Shown here one piece after another: positions 1 to 8,409 of a DNA stretch of 64,000 nucleotides. How positions within the stretch are numbered: position 1 is the first letter of the stretch; every line of letters starts with the position of its first letter. The notes below the pieces were generated by a model, which saw nothing but the letters and a program-made list of their open reading frames with translations, made no database searches and was not told the origin of the DNA. Both the position numbers and the translations under genes were made by a program. Source of the DNA: UBA1181 sp045226255 (lineage in GTDB: Bacteria; Bacteroidota; Bacteroidia; Bacteroidales; Paludibacteraceae); assembly GCA_045226255.1 (NCBI GenBank), contig JBGVCG010000030.1:1-64000 (forward strand), read 5' to 3'.

Positions 1-14
1 AAACTCTCCGTTGT
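1..14 (-). rRNA. rrs: 16S rRNA gene, first bases only (runs off the left edge)
   Basis: Read on the minus strand, the window ends in CAACGGAGAGTTT, which matches the start of Bacteroidales 16S rRNA (normally continuing GATCCTGGCTCAG). The upstream leader and strong promoter fit an rRNA operon. Only about the first 14 nucleotides of the mature RNA are present, so the exact 5' end is an estimate made by aligning the conserved GAGTTT to E. coli 16S. Confidence 0.75.
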
Positions 15-211
15 ATGAATTGTTTTTTTTTTGTTTCCTAGCTCGGTGTCCGTATTATTCTGTCTGTGGAATTGTTGGAGCGCATATCCAATATGCGCCT
101 GCCTCTTCCCTTGCATTTATGCATTTTCCTGCTGTCTCGATCAATTTCCTCAAAGATCTCTCTCTTCGTCCCCTTTGGCCTCCGCCCAAGGGGGCTTTTC
201 GTTTCCGAAAG
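15..211 (-). other. rRNA operon leader
   Basis: This transcribed leader of about 200 nt lies between the rRNA promoter and the 16S gene. On the minus strand it carries a boxA-like antitermination sequence, GATCTTTGAGG (positions 148-158), and ends in the AACAATTCATACAACGGAGA type of sequence that precedes 16S in this order. The open reading frames here are overlapping chance frames, with no protein family recognisable and no start signal. Confidence 0.65.
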
Positions 212-217
212 CGGGTG

Positions 218-249
218 CAAAAGTACGGCCTTCCGCGCTTCCCGCCAAA
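218..249 (-). promoter_or_regulatory. rRNA operon promoter
   Basis: A -7 box TACTTTTG (218-225, minus strand) and a -33 box TTTG (246-249) are separated by exactly 20 bp, the Bacteroidota consensus layout. Just upstream (about 250-290) is an A/T-rich stretch that could act as an UP element. The G/C-rich discriminator GCACCCGC after the -7 box is typical of rRNA promoters. Confidence 0.75.
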
Positions 250-340
250 CTTTTCATCATCTTTTTTTGCCACTTTTTTACAACGCGCTGTGTTTCAGGG
301 AGAAAAAATTTAGGGGATTTCGTACTCATCGCACATCACA

Positions 341-868
341 TCACAGACTCTCCAGAAGTGCGTTCAAAGTCCCCGCATAATCATCGTCAATCAAGACAAT
401 ATTTTCCCTATTTGCCTCGCAGCCTTCCCTGAAAGACTGGTTATCTCGCTTCAAATCACAGGCGGACAATGAGCATGCCTCTAGCCTACTCTCCACCACA
501 GACTCCATGCTTCGGATTACATCCAGATGGGCGTCAATGTAACGGTCCGTCATCACCAAACAGACATAACGGATGGAGGACAGATAACGCTCATCGAAGT
601 CCTTCCGCCAATCAAAAGGGATGTAACAGCCTTCGACGATCAGGTCCTGACGGTTCTCGACCGCCGTCTTGACCATCTCACGGACCACAGGCCACAGATA
701 CTCCGTCAGCGCATCGTCGTCCTCTGGGGTAAGCCGGGTGTAACCGCTGCGTATCAGCCCCATCTTCAGGTGGTCGATGCAAAGATAGGGACACTTGTAT
801 TTCTCAAGCAACCGCTGGGCGAGCAAAGTTTTGCCCGTATGCGAGGCGCCTGATATCAGTATAATCAT
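341..868 (-). CDS. P-loop kinase-like ATPase
   Basis: A 175-residue protein starting MIILISGASHTGKTLLAQRL, with a Walker A motif GASHTGKT at residues 7-14 and an Asp-rich segment (LCIDHLKMG) after the first helix, as in small-molecule P-loop kinases such as 2-phosphoglycerate kinase-like or zeta-toxin-like proteins. VEGCYIPF near residue 80 resembles the substrate-side strand of such kinases. It probably phosphorylates a small metabolite in the cytoplasm, but the substrate cannot be read from the sequence. It ends about 90 bp before the rRNA promoter and is transcribed toward it. No partner gene is evident. Confidence 0.7.
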   Translation of the reverse strand: MIILISGASHTGKTLLAQRLLEKYKCPYLCIDHLKMGLIRSGYTRLTPEDDDALTEYLWPVVREMVKTAVENRQDLIVEGCYIPFDWRKDFDERYLSSIRYVCLVMTDRYIDAHLDVIRSMESVVESRLEACSLSACDLKRDNQSFREGCEANRENIVLIDDDYAGTLNALLESL

Positions 869-926
869 ATACTAGTCTGAAATCGTTAAGACTTATGTGT
901 CAGCTATGAAAGGAGCATGGAATCTC

Positions 927-1556
927 CTAATTCCTTTTCCACGCCCCGATGACTTCGCCGATATAAATCGTATGGATGCCGGCATTGGATTTGCCGTACC
1001 ACTCCTTTGGAGTATTGTTTCGGAAGTCCTGCTCCGCCTGATGCCAAGCCGTCATGGTCTCACACTCAATGACCATGGAAGCCTCCTCGTAGTAAGGGGT
1101 TCCGTTCTCCGTATAGGCCACGTGCAGGTTAAGGGCAGCCGCCTTGTCTCCGTCACGACCGCTGTTGGACCCCATATATTTCCACACCTCCGGGTTATCG
1201 AACTGCATCACTGTGAAGCGAGGATATTTCTCCATGAATTCGTACGTATAGCGAGCGGGTGCCACATAGACAGTCACCGCCGGACGGTCATGTCCGAGGT
1301 AATTACCGATACCACCCCACCCGATTGTCATGGCGTTGCTCTGCGCCGTGTCGCCACAGCAGAGGATAAGGTTCTCCGTGAACCAGGTGAATCCGTTCTT
1401 CTCAAACGATTCCTGCACATTGAAAGGCGTCAATTCGCCTTGTCCCTCCGCTACAGCCTGGGGTTCCTCTGCCACTGGAGTGTTCGTCTCTTCTTGTTTC
1501 GGCTGGGCACAACCCACCATACACAGACTCAAAAAACCGATCATTAAATGTTTCAT
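927..1556 (-). CDS. Flavin reductase-like lipoprotein
   Basis: The chosen start gives MKHLMIGFLSLCMVGC, a lipoprotein signal with lipobox (Cys16); the longer frame upstream would bury this signal, so the start at 1556 is preferred. The mature part of about 190 residues resembles the flavin reductase-like (flavoredoxin-type, split-barrel FMN-binding) family: NAMTIGWGGIG near the N-terminus, then VYVAPARYTYEFMEKYPRFTV. Such domains bind FMN and transfer electrons; here it would sit on the periplasmic or outer face. A Glu/Pro-rich linker (about residues 18-40) separates lipid anchor and domain. A possible promoter lies at 1643-1672. Confidence 0.75.
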   Translation of the reverse strand: MKHLMIGFLSLCMVGCAQPKQEETNTPVAEEPQAVAEGQGELTPFNVQESFEKNGFTWFTENLILCCGDTAQSNAMTIGWGGIGNYLGHDRPAVTVYVAPARYTYEFMEKYPRFTVMQFDNPEVWKYMGSNSGRDGDKAAALNLHVAYTENGTPYYEEASMVIECETMTAWHQAEQDFRNNTPKEWYGKSNAGIHTIYIGEVIGAWKRN

Positions 1557-1642
1557 GGCACAAAAAATTTGAAGGCAGATGCTAAGATCCACCGTTTCAT
1601 AAAATATTATCCGGGAATCAATTTACTTTAAATTTCACAACA

Positions 1643-1672
1643 CAAAAATAGACATTTCCCCATAAATTCAAA
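1643..1672 (-). promoter_or_regulatory. Possible promoter for the flavin reductase-like lipoprotein
   Basis: TATTTTTG (1643-1650, minus strand) matches TAnnTTTG; TTTG at 1669-1672 lies 18 bp upstream. This would give a leader of about 80 nt. Confidence 0.4.
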
Positions 1673-1725
1673 GAAAAAAATCGCCGCAAAGAGTTTCCAC
1701 CCATTTACGACGGTTTTCTTCCGAA

Positions 1726-1899
1726 TCATTTAGCAGGCTCCCACTTGCAGCGCACAGGCGAAACGATGGCGCCCTCCTTCTTCAATTCAGCGAATGCCTT
1801 GTCCACCTCCTTGCGGTCCGCATTCAACGCCTTGGCCACATCACCTGCCGAAACAGGCTTGCCAGCCTCTTGCATAGCTTTTAACACTTGATCTTTCAT
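1726..1899 (-). CDS. Small winged-helix-like protein (57 aa)
   Basis: A 57-residue frame starting MKDQVLKAMQEAGKPVSAGD and ending VRCKWEPAK. The order helix, 'GKPVSAGDVAKAL' turn, recognition helix 'DRKEVDKAFAELKKEGAI', then a short strand is what a minimal winged helix-turn-helix (MarR/DtxR-like) looks like. It is likely a DNA-binding protein or a dimerising regulator fragment; small proteins of this type are common in Bacteroidales. Codon use is coding-like (strong third-position G/C), and a TATCTTTG box sits 31 bp upstream. No target is evident. Confidence 0.7.
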   Translation of the reverse strand: MKDQVLKAMQEAGKPVSAGDVAKALNADRKEVDKAFAELKKEGAIVSPVRCKWEPAK

Positions 1900-1929
1900 T
1901 GTATCTTCATTAAATGATTATTACAAAGA

Positions 1930-1937
1930 CAAAGATA
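1930..1937 (-). promoter_or_regulatory. -7 box for the 57-aa winged-helix protein
   Basis: TATCTTTG on the minus strand, 31 bp before the start codon. No clear TTG box is found 20 bp upstream. Confidence 0.4.
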
Positions 1938-2006
1938 TCGAAATCAATTCATTCGACATAGGAACACACAAAAAAACATAGTCATTAGCCTCATTTCAGT
2001 CTCATT

Positions 2007-2055
2007 TACCGCACTAGACATATGGTATTTACTATTTAACCATTTACTAAAATAC
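2007..2055 (-). repeat. AT-rich dispersed repeat, copy A
   Basis: On the minus strand this reads TAGTAAATGG, then GTTAAATAGTAAAT, then CCATATGTCTAGTGCGGTA. A closely similar segment occurs at 45931-45967 on the plus strand (GTTAAATAGTAAAT, then CCATGTATCTAATGCGATA), and the AT-rich half recurs at 43803-43837. This copy begins about 20 bp after the stop codon of the DUF2149-like mini-gene. Confidence 0.55.
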
Positions 2056-2073
2056 TATCCAATATTATTGTTT

Positions 2074-2193
2074 CTATGCAAAAGCATTATACCTTGCGAC
2101 CAAAACGACCATCAAAGCTACTGCAAAGGCCATAGCCACCTCGAATAGATTGTTGACAACACTCATTGGATCATCGTCTTCGCCTATGCTCAT
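2074..2193 (-). CDS. Mini DUF2149-like (HmuV-type) membrane protein, 39 aa
   Basis: The frame starts MSIGEDDDPMSVVNNLFEVA and continues with one hydrophobic helix (about residues 17-33, VAMAFAVALMVVLVARY). The pattern acidic stretch, D-P-x-S-x-x-N-L-F-(D/E)-V-A, then a membrane helix ending VARYN is that of the N-terminus of DUF2149 proteins, which sit beside CobN-like and ExbB/MotA-like proteins in Bacteroidota hmu haem-uptake loci. Known members are longer (about 100 residues or more), so this is either a truncated remnant or a genuine short form. Its ATG overlaps the stop of the lipoprotein gene upstream by 4 bases (ATGA), implying translational coupling. A dispersed repeat lies directly downstream. 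Confidence 0.6.
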   Translation of the reverse strand: MSIGEDDDPMSVVNNLFEVAMAFAVALMVVLVARYNAFA

Positions 2194-2309
2194 TCTCTTT
2201 CACCGCTATTCTCTGACTCTGTCAAATCCTTGATTTCAAGACAACTTGTGAACAAAGGGAAAGCCATTAATGCAACGGCCATAAATCTAAAAATTCGTTT
2301 TGCGTTCAT
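2190..2309 (-). CDS. Mini lipoprotein, 39 aa
   Basis: The frame starts MNAKRIFRFMAVALMAFPLF and has lipobox FTSC (Cys23), leaving a mature peptide of only 17 residues rich in Glu and Ser. It has its own promoter (2343-2350) and is translationally coupled by ATGA overlap to the DUF2149-like mini-gene. It could act as a small envelope anchor or leader for that gene, or be what is left of a larger lipoprotein. No family is recognised. Confidence 0.6.
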   Translation of the reverse strand: MNAKRIFRFMAVALMAFPLFTSCLEIKDLTESENSGERE

Positions 2310-2342
2310 AATCAAATACTTTTAACTTTTTTATTTCGGGTG

Positions 2343-2384
2343 CAAAGGTAGAGGCGAACGCAGGTGTAGGCAATCCCTATATGT
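2343..2384 (-). promoter_or_regulatory. Promoter with shared AATCCC element (site 1)
   Basis: TACCTTTG (2343-2350, minus strand) is the -7 box for the mini-gene pair. On the plus strand AATCCCTATATG starts at 2372, exactly 22 bases beyond the box. The same arrangement occurs at 14523/14552 and, with a weaker -7 box, at 25764/25793. A TAGCTA half-site follows at about 2408 and a TATAGCTATT at 2436. Confidence 0.5.
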
Positions 2385-2669
2385 TAGGCATATTTGGGGG
2401 GAAGGGGTAGCTAAAAATGGGGAGGGAGGAAGGAGTATAGCTATTATCATTGTTTTATTTCTAGATGATGGACCCTAATAGCTTGCACATGTGTTATCCA
2501 TTAGGTTTTCAACAGAGATATTGTTGCCGTTATCATCACTTTATGTGATTACAAAATCCACTACAGTTCCCCTTCATATCACAATGTTGCTATTCTTCTC
2601 ATAAACAATATCTCGTCAGGAGCTAACACTCGATTCCCCCTTGTTAATTATCTATCATCTATCCATTTA
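2385..2669. other. Intergenic region without a recognised gene
   Basis: It holds the possible far operator half-sites (TAGCTA near 2408, TATAGCTATT at 2436-2445) and then about 200 bases of unremarkable AT-rich sequence up to the 3' end of the GHKL ATPase gene. No convincing reading frame, terminator or repeat was seen. Confidence 0.5.
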
Positions 2670-4694
2670 CTATACATTAACTAGCCTCAGAGTAGATGTT
2701 GTTCTTTGTAAATTTATTTCTTCAAAATCCTTGGCGGCCTTCTCTTGTACATCTACATCTTTTATCTCAAGTGAATTAGAAAGATATTTGAGCCTCCGTT
2801 TCTGTCTTTCAATAAGGTCAGACCATTTCATAACCCATACTTCAACCCGGCCACTTTTGCTGCGGAAATACAAGAAAGGATTATTTTCCTCACCTTTTAT
2901 CTCATACTTTCCAGATTCACTTATATCAGAACTAACAAGTATTATCTTGAAGTTTACGTGTTGAGGTGTCTGGCCACTCTGTTCAATTTCCCGTGCGTAT
3001 CGCATGGCTTGTGCTAATTCAACCGGACTAACTTTTACTTTGGGAGCCTTTAACTCAACAACCAAAACTTCCCTTTTATTACAATCAATGATCTTCTCAC
3101 TATACATGAACAAGTCGGTTATTGATTTCGTGGATTTTTCTGCATTCTCATTGATATTGTCATCCTTTTTGGATGGTTTATATCTCATAATGTCATCTCG
3201 CAACTCTGTGAGATTCTTTTCCAAGCCTTTATCTGACAACAATTTGGTTGCATCATTGAACTCTTCTCCAAAAATCCACAACATCTTTTCCAGGAATTTA
3301 TGAAGTTCCTTTCTTTCTTTCAAATGTTTGGAGATTTCCGAATAAGTTAGCTTCTCGATAAATTCAAGCTCTTCCATCTTCAAAGCAACTTTATCGGAAA
3401 AAGCGATGACATCTTCCAATTCAGTCCTATCCAGCAAGTCGTTAAACTGCTCGATAGTCTTTTTGTTGAGTTTTAGAATGCTTTTTAGTATCTTATCAAG
3501 TTCTCCGTTAGATATAGTCCTATCAATTAAAGGATATACAATTTCACGTAATCTGTTCTGTTCGTTCAGCAGATTATACTTGTCTTCTACAAGAAATGCT
3601 AATTTGTCGAATAATACGGTCTTTGATCTAGAAGAAGACTTCTCCTTATATGGGTAATAGTCATCCTTTTTTAGCTTATCGATGAAATTATCAAATTCAA
3701 TGTTTTTTTCACGGAAGAACGCTGTTAATTGTTCTTTAATAAATGACTTGAAGGATTTCACCTCTTCATCCATCTCATCCAGAGCGATATTTCTATAAAT
3801 ATCTGTGGATAATGTTTCTGAAGATACATAAATAAACCATCCACCTATTTTGGGACTAAGCCATTCCGCATCGTATTCAAACCCTGATGCAATAGTTTGA
3901 ATTCCCGCATTGTTTGTCGTTAAAAACACTTTCCTCTTCTCAATACCCTTGATATTAAAGAATTGGAATTGTATCTTATGTTGATTCCCCTTCTTGTCAC
4001 TATATGGGATTGTTTTAATTATCGGTAAGTTAATAACATAATCCTTCGGCTCTATCTTCTTTTTGTTTATGAAGAAAAACAGGTCACGATTAAAAATCTT
4101 CAATGGGTATCGCTCAAAAATAGCGTCTGCGATATTGCATTGGAGCATTTTGTCGATGATTTTCTTTTTTGACTCTCGTTCCGTAACATCACTGTCATAC
4201 AAGCCATCAATGGTCACTTTATAGTAAGTGGAGTGATTCATTCCCTCCAATATATCCTCTTGGGTCTCTATCTTTACCTCAGAAACATTGATGTTTTTCC
4301 CAAATGAATCAAACTTCAAAGGAATTACCGCTTTTGAAAAATTGTTTCTCCCTTGAGAAAAACCAACTGTCTCAATTTCGACAGACTTACCCAACTGAAA
4401 AGCCGCAAAACGGCCTATTCCTTTACCACCATCTTTGTTGTTGGTTCCGATATCCAATATTTTGTTGCCGAGATCATCTATATGAACACCATGGCCATCG
4501 TCTTTGATCACAATCTTCTTGATAACCAAAGGGCAAAATTCTTCTTCTGGTGTATAGTCTATATCCAGCCATATATTCTTAGCATCTGCCTGTATAGAAT
4601 TATTGATTAATTCACACAAGGCAGCAAATGTACTTATATAATTTGCAAATAAGTCATTTACCAAACGAGAATTTGTTGTGAAAGTCCTTTCCAT
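2670..4694 (-). CDS. GHKL (MORC/HSP90-like) ATPase with nuclease-like C-terminus
   Basis: 674 residues. The N-terminal 150 residues form a Bergerat-fold (GHKL) ATP site: N-box CELINNSIQADA (about 28-39), G1 motif KDDGHGV (about 64-70) and G2 motif GGKGIGRFAA (about 90-99). The middle (about 330-520) is helical and Lys/Glu-rich, probably coiled coil. Near residues 530-560, LVVELKAPKV followed by LAQAMRYA resembles the ExK strand and Gln helix of PD-(D/E)xK nucleases; this part is inference. GHKL ATPases of the MutL/MORC group are known to occur in prokaryotic restriction-modification operons. Here it is the last gene of the BcgI-like operon, 28 bp after the specificity subunit, so it may drive ATP-dependent clamping or DNA cleavage. 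Confidence 0.75.
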   Translation of the reverse strand: MERTFTTNSRLVNDLFANYISTFAALCELINNSIQADAKNIWLDIDYTPEEEFCPLVIKKIVIKDDGHGVHIDDLGNKILDIGTNNKDGGKGIGRFAAFQLGKSVEIETVGFSQGRNNFSKAVIPLKFDSFGKNINVSEVKIETQEDILEGMNHSTYYKVTIDGLYDSDVTERESKKKIIDKMLQCNIADAIFERYPLKIFNRDLFFFINKKKIEPKDYVINLPIIKTIPYSDKKGNQHKIQFQFFNIKGIEKRKVFLTTNNAGIQTIASGFEYDAEWLSPKIGGWFIYVSSETLSTDIYRNIALDEMDEEVKSFKSFIKEQLTAFFREKNIEFDNFIDKLKKDDYYPYKEKSSSRSKTVLFDKLAFLVEDKYNLLNEQNRLREIVYPLIDRTISNGELDKILKSILKLNKKTIEQFNDLLDRTELEDVIAFSDKVALKMEELEFIEKLTYSEISKHLKERKELHKFLEKMLWIFGEEFNDATKLLSDKGLEKNLTELRDDIMRYKPSKKDDNINENAEKSTKSITDLFMYSEKIIDCNKREVLVVELKAPKVKVSPVELAQAMRYAREIEQSGQTPQHVNFKIILVSSDISESGKYEIKGEENNPFLYFRSKSGRVEVWVMKWSDLIERQKRRLKYLSNSLEIKDVDVQEKAAKDFEEINLQRTTSTLRLVNV

Positions 4695-4722
4695 ATTAAA
4701 ACAACTCTATACTTAATTGATT

Positions 4723-6411
4723 TTACAAAGTACATACAAAAATACCAATAACACAGTCGGATTCATTGATGCCAAACTCTAGAGTACTATACTTCGGATC
4801 TTCATTGATTGGTTGTAACTCTATTTTTGTATGATACCAATTATCTTCTGTTACCACTTTCTCGCTGTGATATTTCTTGATGGTGTATTTCCCGTCATAA
4901 TCAGCGTCAAACTCACTACATTGTGCCAACACAATCTCACCTTCTCTTGAACCAATCCTCCCATTTTGTCTTAAATACCACTCAAAGATGCAGAAATCGC
5001 CATTCTTGATTTTGGGGAACATTGAATCTCCTTTAGCATGAACTATAAAATGACGCTTGGGATCTGGAGTAAATCCGTTCCCTGTTGCATCTACCCAGCC
5101 TTCCTCTTCTGGAACCTCACCGTCCTCGAAATAACCACAGGCTGCTCGTAAAGTGTAGAGCGGAATACATCCTTCGTGATACTCATCATAGATAGTAATA
5201 ATGTTTGACGATTCGGCATTCTGTTGGGGTGCTTCCAAACGTTGAGCGGTAAATTTTGCCACGTCTGTAATGGCAATTTTCTGCATGGCGGTTATCAATT
5301 CTTCCATAACAGACAAGTCGGGTTGCCCAACGGCTGTAGCAGGAAGGGAGATATACTTGTCTTTTACAACATTCCAACCACCTAGTTTGTTTTTGTAGGA
5401 ATATATAGGCAAGTCGGTAACCTTGTTTATACAAGCTACCATAAAAAGATATTGTTTAGATGTGATCTCTGTCGTATCATATATCCACTTAATAGCGTAT
5501 GCATCAGACAAAACTGTGAAGTCTCTTGACTGATAGTACGCCCTATAGACATCACTATTGGATGGAATCGAAATAACATTGTTCAGTATAGTGGCACCCT
5601 TTCGGGGAGCATAGTAATTCAACCCCTGATTCATAAAACTTGATGTGAGGCAAGGTAGTATGAACTCGTCAATTGGTTGCTGTGGTAGTTCTTTTGCCTT
5701 ATAATTTAACTTAACAGTGCTTATTCTGTCAAACAAATCACCAACACGGAATTCCTGCCAACGTATATTCTTAAAGTTATGAAGAACAGAACGATCAACC
5801 TTTGAAAGTTGATAATCGTTGAGACCTGTGGCTAGTAAATATGCTTCGAGTTCGCGCAAACGCGAATTTTCGAGTTCGCGCATTAATTCTTCCATAAAAG
5901 CAAAATCTATCTTACCTTCGGATGTTTGTGGCAGCTGTATCTTGATATTGTCAAAAGTCTCATCTACATTACGCACAAGCACCTGCAACAATGCGTGCTT
6001 TTGCATATTCAATATAGTTTGGAAGAACAATTTTGCCCCATTTGGAATAGTAATCTTTGGGACAATCTTTCGGACGAATTGCCCTGCGTACCAAGGCTTA
6101 TTACGATAAAAGAAGTCCATCTGAAGTAATCCAAGACTCCAAGTACCTGCAGGATTGATATTTTCTTTATTGACAAAGCCTGTTGTCTGCAAAACGCCTT
6201 GATTTAGCGAAGTACGTGTGACATAGTCATATTCTTCTCCAAGGGTTAGTCTGTCTGCATTGAAACTCAATGTACTTTGAATGTCAAAAAGATTGCCCAA
6301 CCTGTATACACCCCACTTGATATCCTTTAGCCGTTTCTCAAGTGGGGCTAGAGTTTTCCCAAGCAGTCCTCCGTTTGGCCTTGATTTTTTATTAAATTCG
6401 AAACTTCCCAT
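4723..6411 (-). CDS. Specificity subunit (HsdS/BcgIB-like) fused to an S24 (UmuD/LexA-type) peptidase
   Basis: 562 residues. Residues about 30-210 and 215-395 are two target-recognition halves, each starting with the W..(Y/F)R(L/V)G(N/D)LFD motif and ending in a helix (FMEELMRELE; VMEELITAMQ), as in HsdS or BcgI B subunits. From about residue 420 the protein is a complete S24 domain: putative scissile Cys425-Gly426 in LRAACGYF, nucleophile Ser463 in KGDSMFP, and Lys512 in YTIKKY, as in UmuD and LexA. The start overlaps the methylase gene by 64 bp. The fusion suggests that specificity could be separated or inactivated by RecA-stimulated self-cleavage after DNA damage; this is inference. Fusion by assembly error is unlikely, as the frame is continuous. 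Confidence 0.82.
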   Translation of the reverse strand: MGSFEFNKKSRPNGGLLGKTLAPLEKRLKDIKWGVYRLGNLFDIQSTLSFNADRLTLGEEYDYVTRTSLNQGVLQTTGFVNKENINPAGTWSLGLLQMDFFYRNKPWYAGQFVRKIVPKITIPNGAKLFFQTILNMQKHALLQVLVRNVDETFDNIKIQLPQTSEGKIDFAFMEELMRELENSRLRELEAYLLATGLNDYQLSKVDRSVLHNFKNIRWQEFRVGDLFDRISTVKLNYKAKELPQQPIDEFILPCLTSSFMNQGLNYYAPRKGATILNNVISIPSNSDVYRAYYQSRDFTVLSDAYAIKWIYDTTEITSKQYLFMVACINKVTDLPIYSYKNKLGGWNVVKDKYISLPATAVGQPDLSVMEELITAMQKIAITDVAKFTAQRLEAPQQNAESSNIITIYDEYHEGCIPLYTLRAACGYFEDGEVPEEEGWVDATGNGFTPDPKRHFIVHAKGDSMFPKIKNGDFCIFEWYLRQNGRIGSREGEIVLAQCSEFDADYDGKYTIKKYHSEKVVTEDNWYHTKIELQPINEDPKYSTLEFGINESDCVIGIFVCTL

Positions 6412-8390
6412 GAGAGATAGTCTGCTACAGTACGGCGAAAATCATCAATGGTAGGATGCTTGTCCACAGGTGCAGACTGGTTCCAGTCAGAACCATTCTG
6501 TGGGTCTATATGACCTTCATAGTAGTCTTGCGAACTGATATAGTGGAGTGCTGAACTGCCGTTGCGCACCAAATTAACAACTTCTTGATAACGTTCTCTG
6601 GCGTGATCTGTATCACGTAGGTTTACTGATGCTTTCTTTCGATTTGAACGGGTGTAGCCATCATTACTAAAGTCAATAAAACGTACAACATCACCCTTTT
6701 GGTGAGCTTCGCCAACACGAAATACGTAAATGTTGGTCTGAACAGAACTCTTGCCTATAAAAAGATCGATAGGCATTTTGATACTTGCCAGTAAAGTAGA
6801 ATGTTCAAGTATTCTACGATTGTAATCAGCTGCTTTGCCACTTCCTGCTGAATTTTGGATGATGATGGCAGCATAGCCATGAGTCATCATAGAGAGCGCA
6901 CGTTCTACAAATACCATTCCATTTCCTGCTGCTGAATATGGAGGGTTAAGGATGAATGCATCTGCAGGGAAAGAACGAGAAGTGTCACCAAATCCATAAT
7001 TACCATTAAAATCCAAAAGAGAATCTTTATTCAAAATGTTTGAAGAACCATCACCCATTAGTATCATATTGAGGATGGCAAGCATATAGATATTCTCCAA
7101 TATTTCAAGACCAAGTAACTGATTGGCTTTTATTTCTGCTTCTTTTATCAATAGCTTTTCTGGCGAATTGATATGTGCTTTGGCATCTGAAAGCATTTCG
7201 TTCATGGCAGCAACAAGCAAACCAGCACTGCCAGTAGCAAAGTCCCATACATAACTATTACGGTTAACATGGGCAAGACGTACCAAGAGAGTGGCAACAT
7301 AGGAGGGGGTGAGAACAACATCGTTGAGCTTATCCTGTGTAAAGCCGAGCCAGTTGTACATTTCATTGAAAAGCCTACCCGTAAAATCTGTAGATAGTCC
7401 GATCTTATAATAGATACCAAGATCATCAATCACCTTGCAGAACACACGTTTAAGTTGACTTTCGCCATTAATTGGGCGATTAATATTGTCTGTTGTAAGT
7501 GTATTCTGTAGCGTACGGACAATAAGAGCTTGCTTATCATTAGGGATACTCTTTTCTGCGAGAAAGGCTTCAATTTTACGTACGATTATATCGCCGTCTC
7601 GGTTACGCTGCTCTGTGCTAGATTTGAGATCGTTTTTTTCCAAAGGTTTAACTTTTCCAGGAATACCAAGCGTTGCAATAATGGTAGCTGCAACAAGGTA
7701 AACACGTCCGCTCTCAGAAATACCTTTTTCGTTCTGGTAAATATCGTTGTTTAGTTTTATAAGACTGATGTTTATTTCTTGCTCGCGACGTTGTTTGAGT
7801 TTTTCTAGTTCGTCAGGGCTAAGGCTGAGATTATGCACTTGCTCGACGAACGTATCGAAATGTTGTGGTGCTAAGAAAGAAAGATCTGTAAAAACTCCAA
7901 CTTGCTGTCCAATACCATAATTATTCTTGCCTACGTAATAGGCACCAATTTCATGATGTAATTCATCTGTGGCAGAATCGCGATAGCCAGTGATGCCAAT
8001 TGCAATGATATGCTCATAAGTAGTATAGTGCAAAAGTGCATTAGCATAGTGAATAGCTCCATTGACTGCATACTGACTAATATTCTTGTATTCGGGCTGT
8101 CCCTTCGTGTTACGATTGGCCACCTGTCCTTCTGGATCAAGTTTCACAAGTTTATCCTTGTATCCCTTGTATTCAATAAGAACTGGCCAACGTTCCCCCA
8201 TATTATCTTCTAATAAAAGATTACAGTCAGGACGGTTACCACCCGAGCCACCTTGTTTCGACTCGTATTCTTGCAGAGCATTTTTAATTTCTGCATTAGG
8301 TGCGTCCTGCTCGATATAGTAAGTAAGTTTGTATTGCTTTAGCCAGCCATGAGCAAGGTCAGCTATCTGTGGTTCTACTGATTGTGCCAT
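6348..8390 (-). CDS. BcgI-like nuclease-methyltransferase subunit
   Basis: 680 residues. The N-terminus has a PD-(D/E)xK nuclease signature: Pro54-Asp55 and Glu73-Tyr-Lys75-Gly. The centre and C-terminus form an N6-adenine methylase of gamma type: AdoMet motif WDFATGSAGL (about 380-390) and catalytic NPPY (about 480). This single-chain nuclease plus methylase, with a separate specificity subunit, is the architecture of BcgI (type IIB) enzymes, and the length is close to BcgIA. It should methylate and cut on both sides of a bipartite site, with specificity from the next gene. It follows the XRE regulator and a broken gene in the operon. Confidence 0.85.
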   Translation of the reverse strand: MAQSVEPQIADLAHGWLKQYKLTYYIEQDAPNAEIKNALQEYESKQGGSGGNRPDCNLLLEDNMGERWPVLIEYKGYKDKLVKLDPEGQVANRNTKGQPEYKNISQYAVNGAIHYANALLHYTTYEHIIAIGITGYRDSATDELHHEIGAYYVGKNNYGIGQQVGVFTDLSFLAPQHFDTFVEQVHNLSLSPDELEKLKQRREQEINISLIKLNNDIYQNEKGISESGRVYLVAATIIATLGIPGKVKPLEKNDLKSSTEQRNRDGDIIVRKIEAFLAEKSIPNDKQALIVRTLQNTLTTDNINRPINGESQLKRVFCKVIDDLGIYYKIGLSTDFTGRLFNEMYNWLGFTQDKLNDVVLTPSYVATLLVRLAHVNRNSYVWDFATGSAGLLVAAMNEMLSDAKAHINSPEKLLIKEAEIKANQLLGLEILENIYMLAILNMILMGDGSSNILNKDSLLDFNGNYGFGDTSRSFPADAFILNPPYSAAGNGMVFVERALSMMTHGYAAIIIQNSAGSGKAADYNRRILEHSTLLASIKMPIDLFIGKSSVQTNIYVFRVGEAHQKGDVVRFIDFSNDGYTRSNRKKASVNLRDTDHARERYQEVVNLVRNGSSALHYISSQDYYEGHIDPQNGSDWNQSAPVDKHPTIDDFRRTVADYLSWEVSNLIKNQGQTEDCLGKL

Positions 8391-8409
8391 TATATTTGTC
8401 TCTTTTTGT

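Noticed and set aside
11..432. Several overlapping reading frames of 60-130 residues
   Set aside because: They cover the rRNA promoter and leader, have no family likeness and lie in several frames at once.
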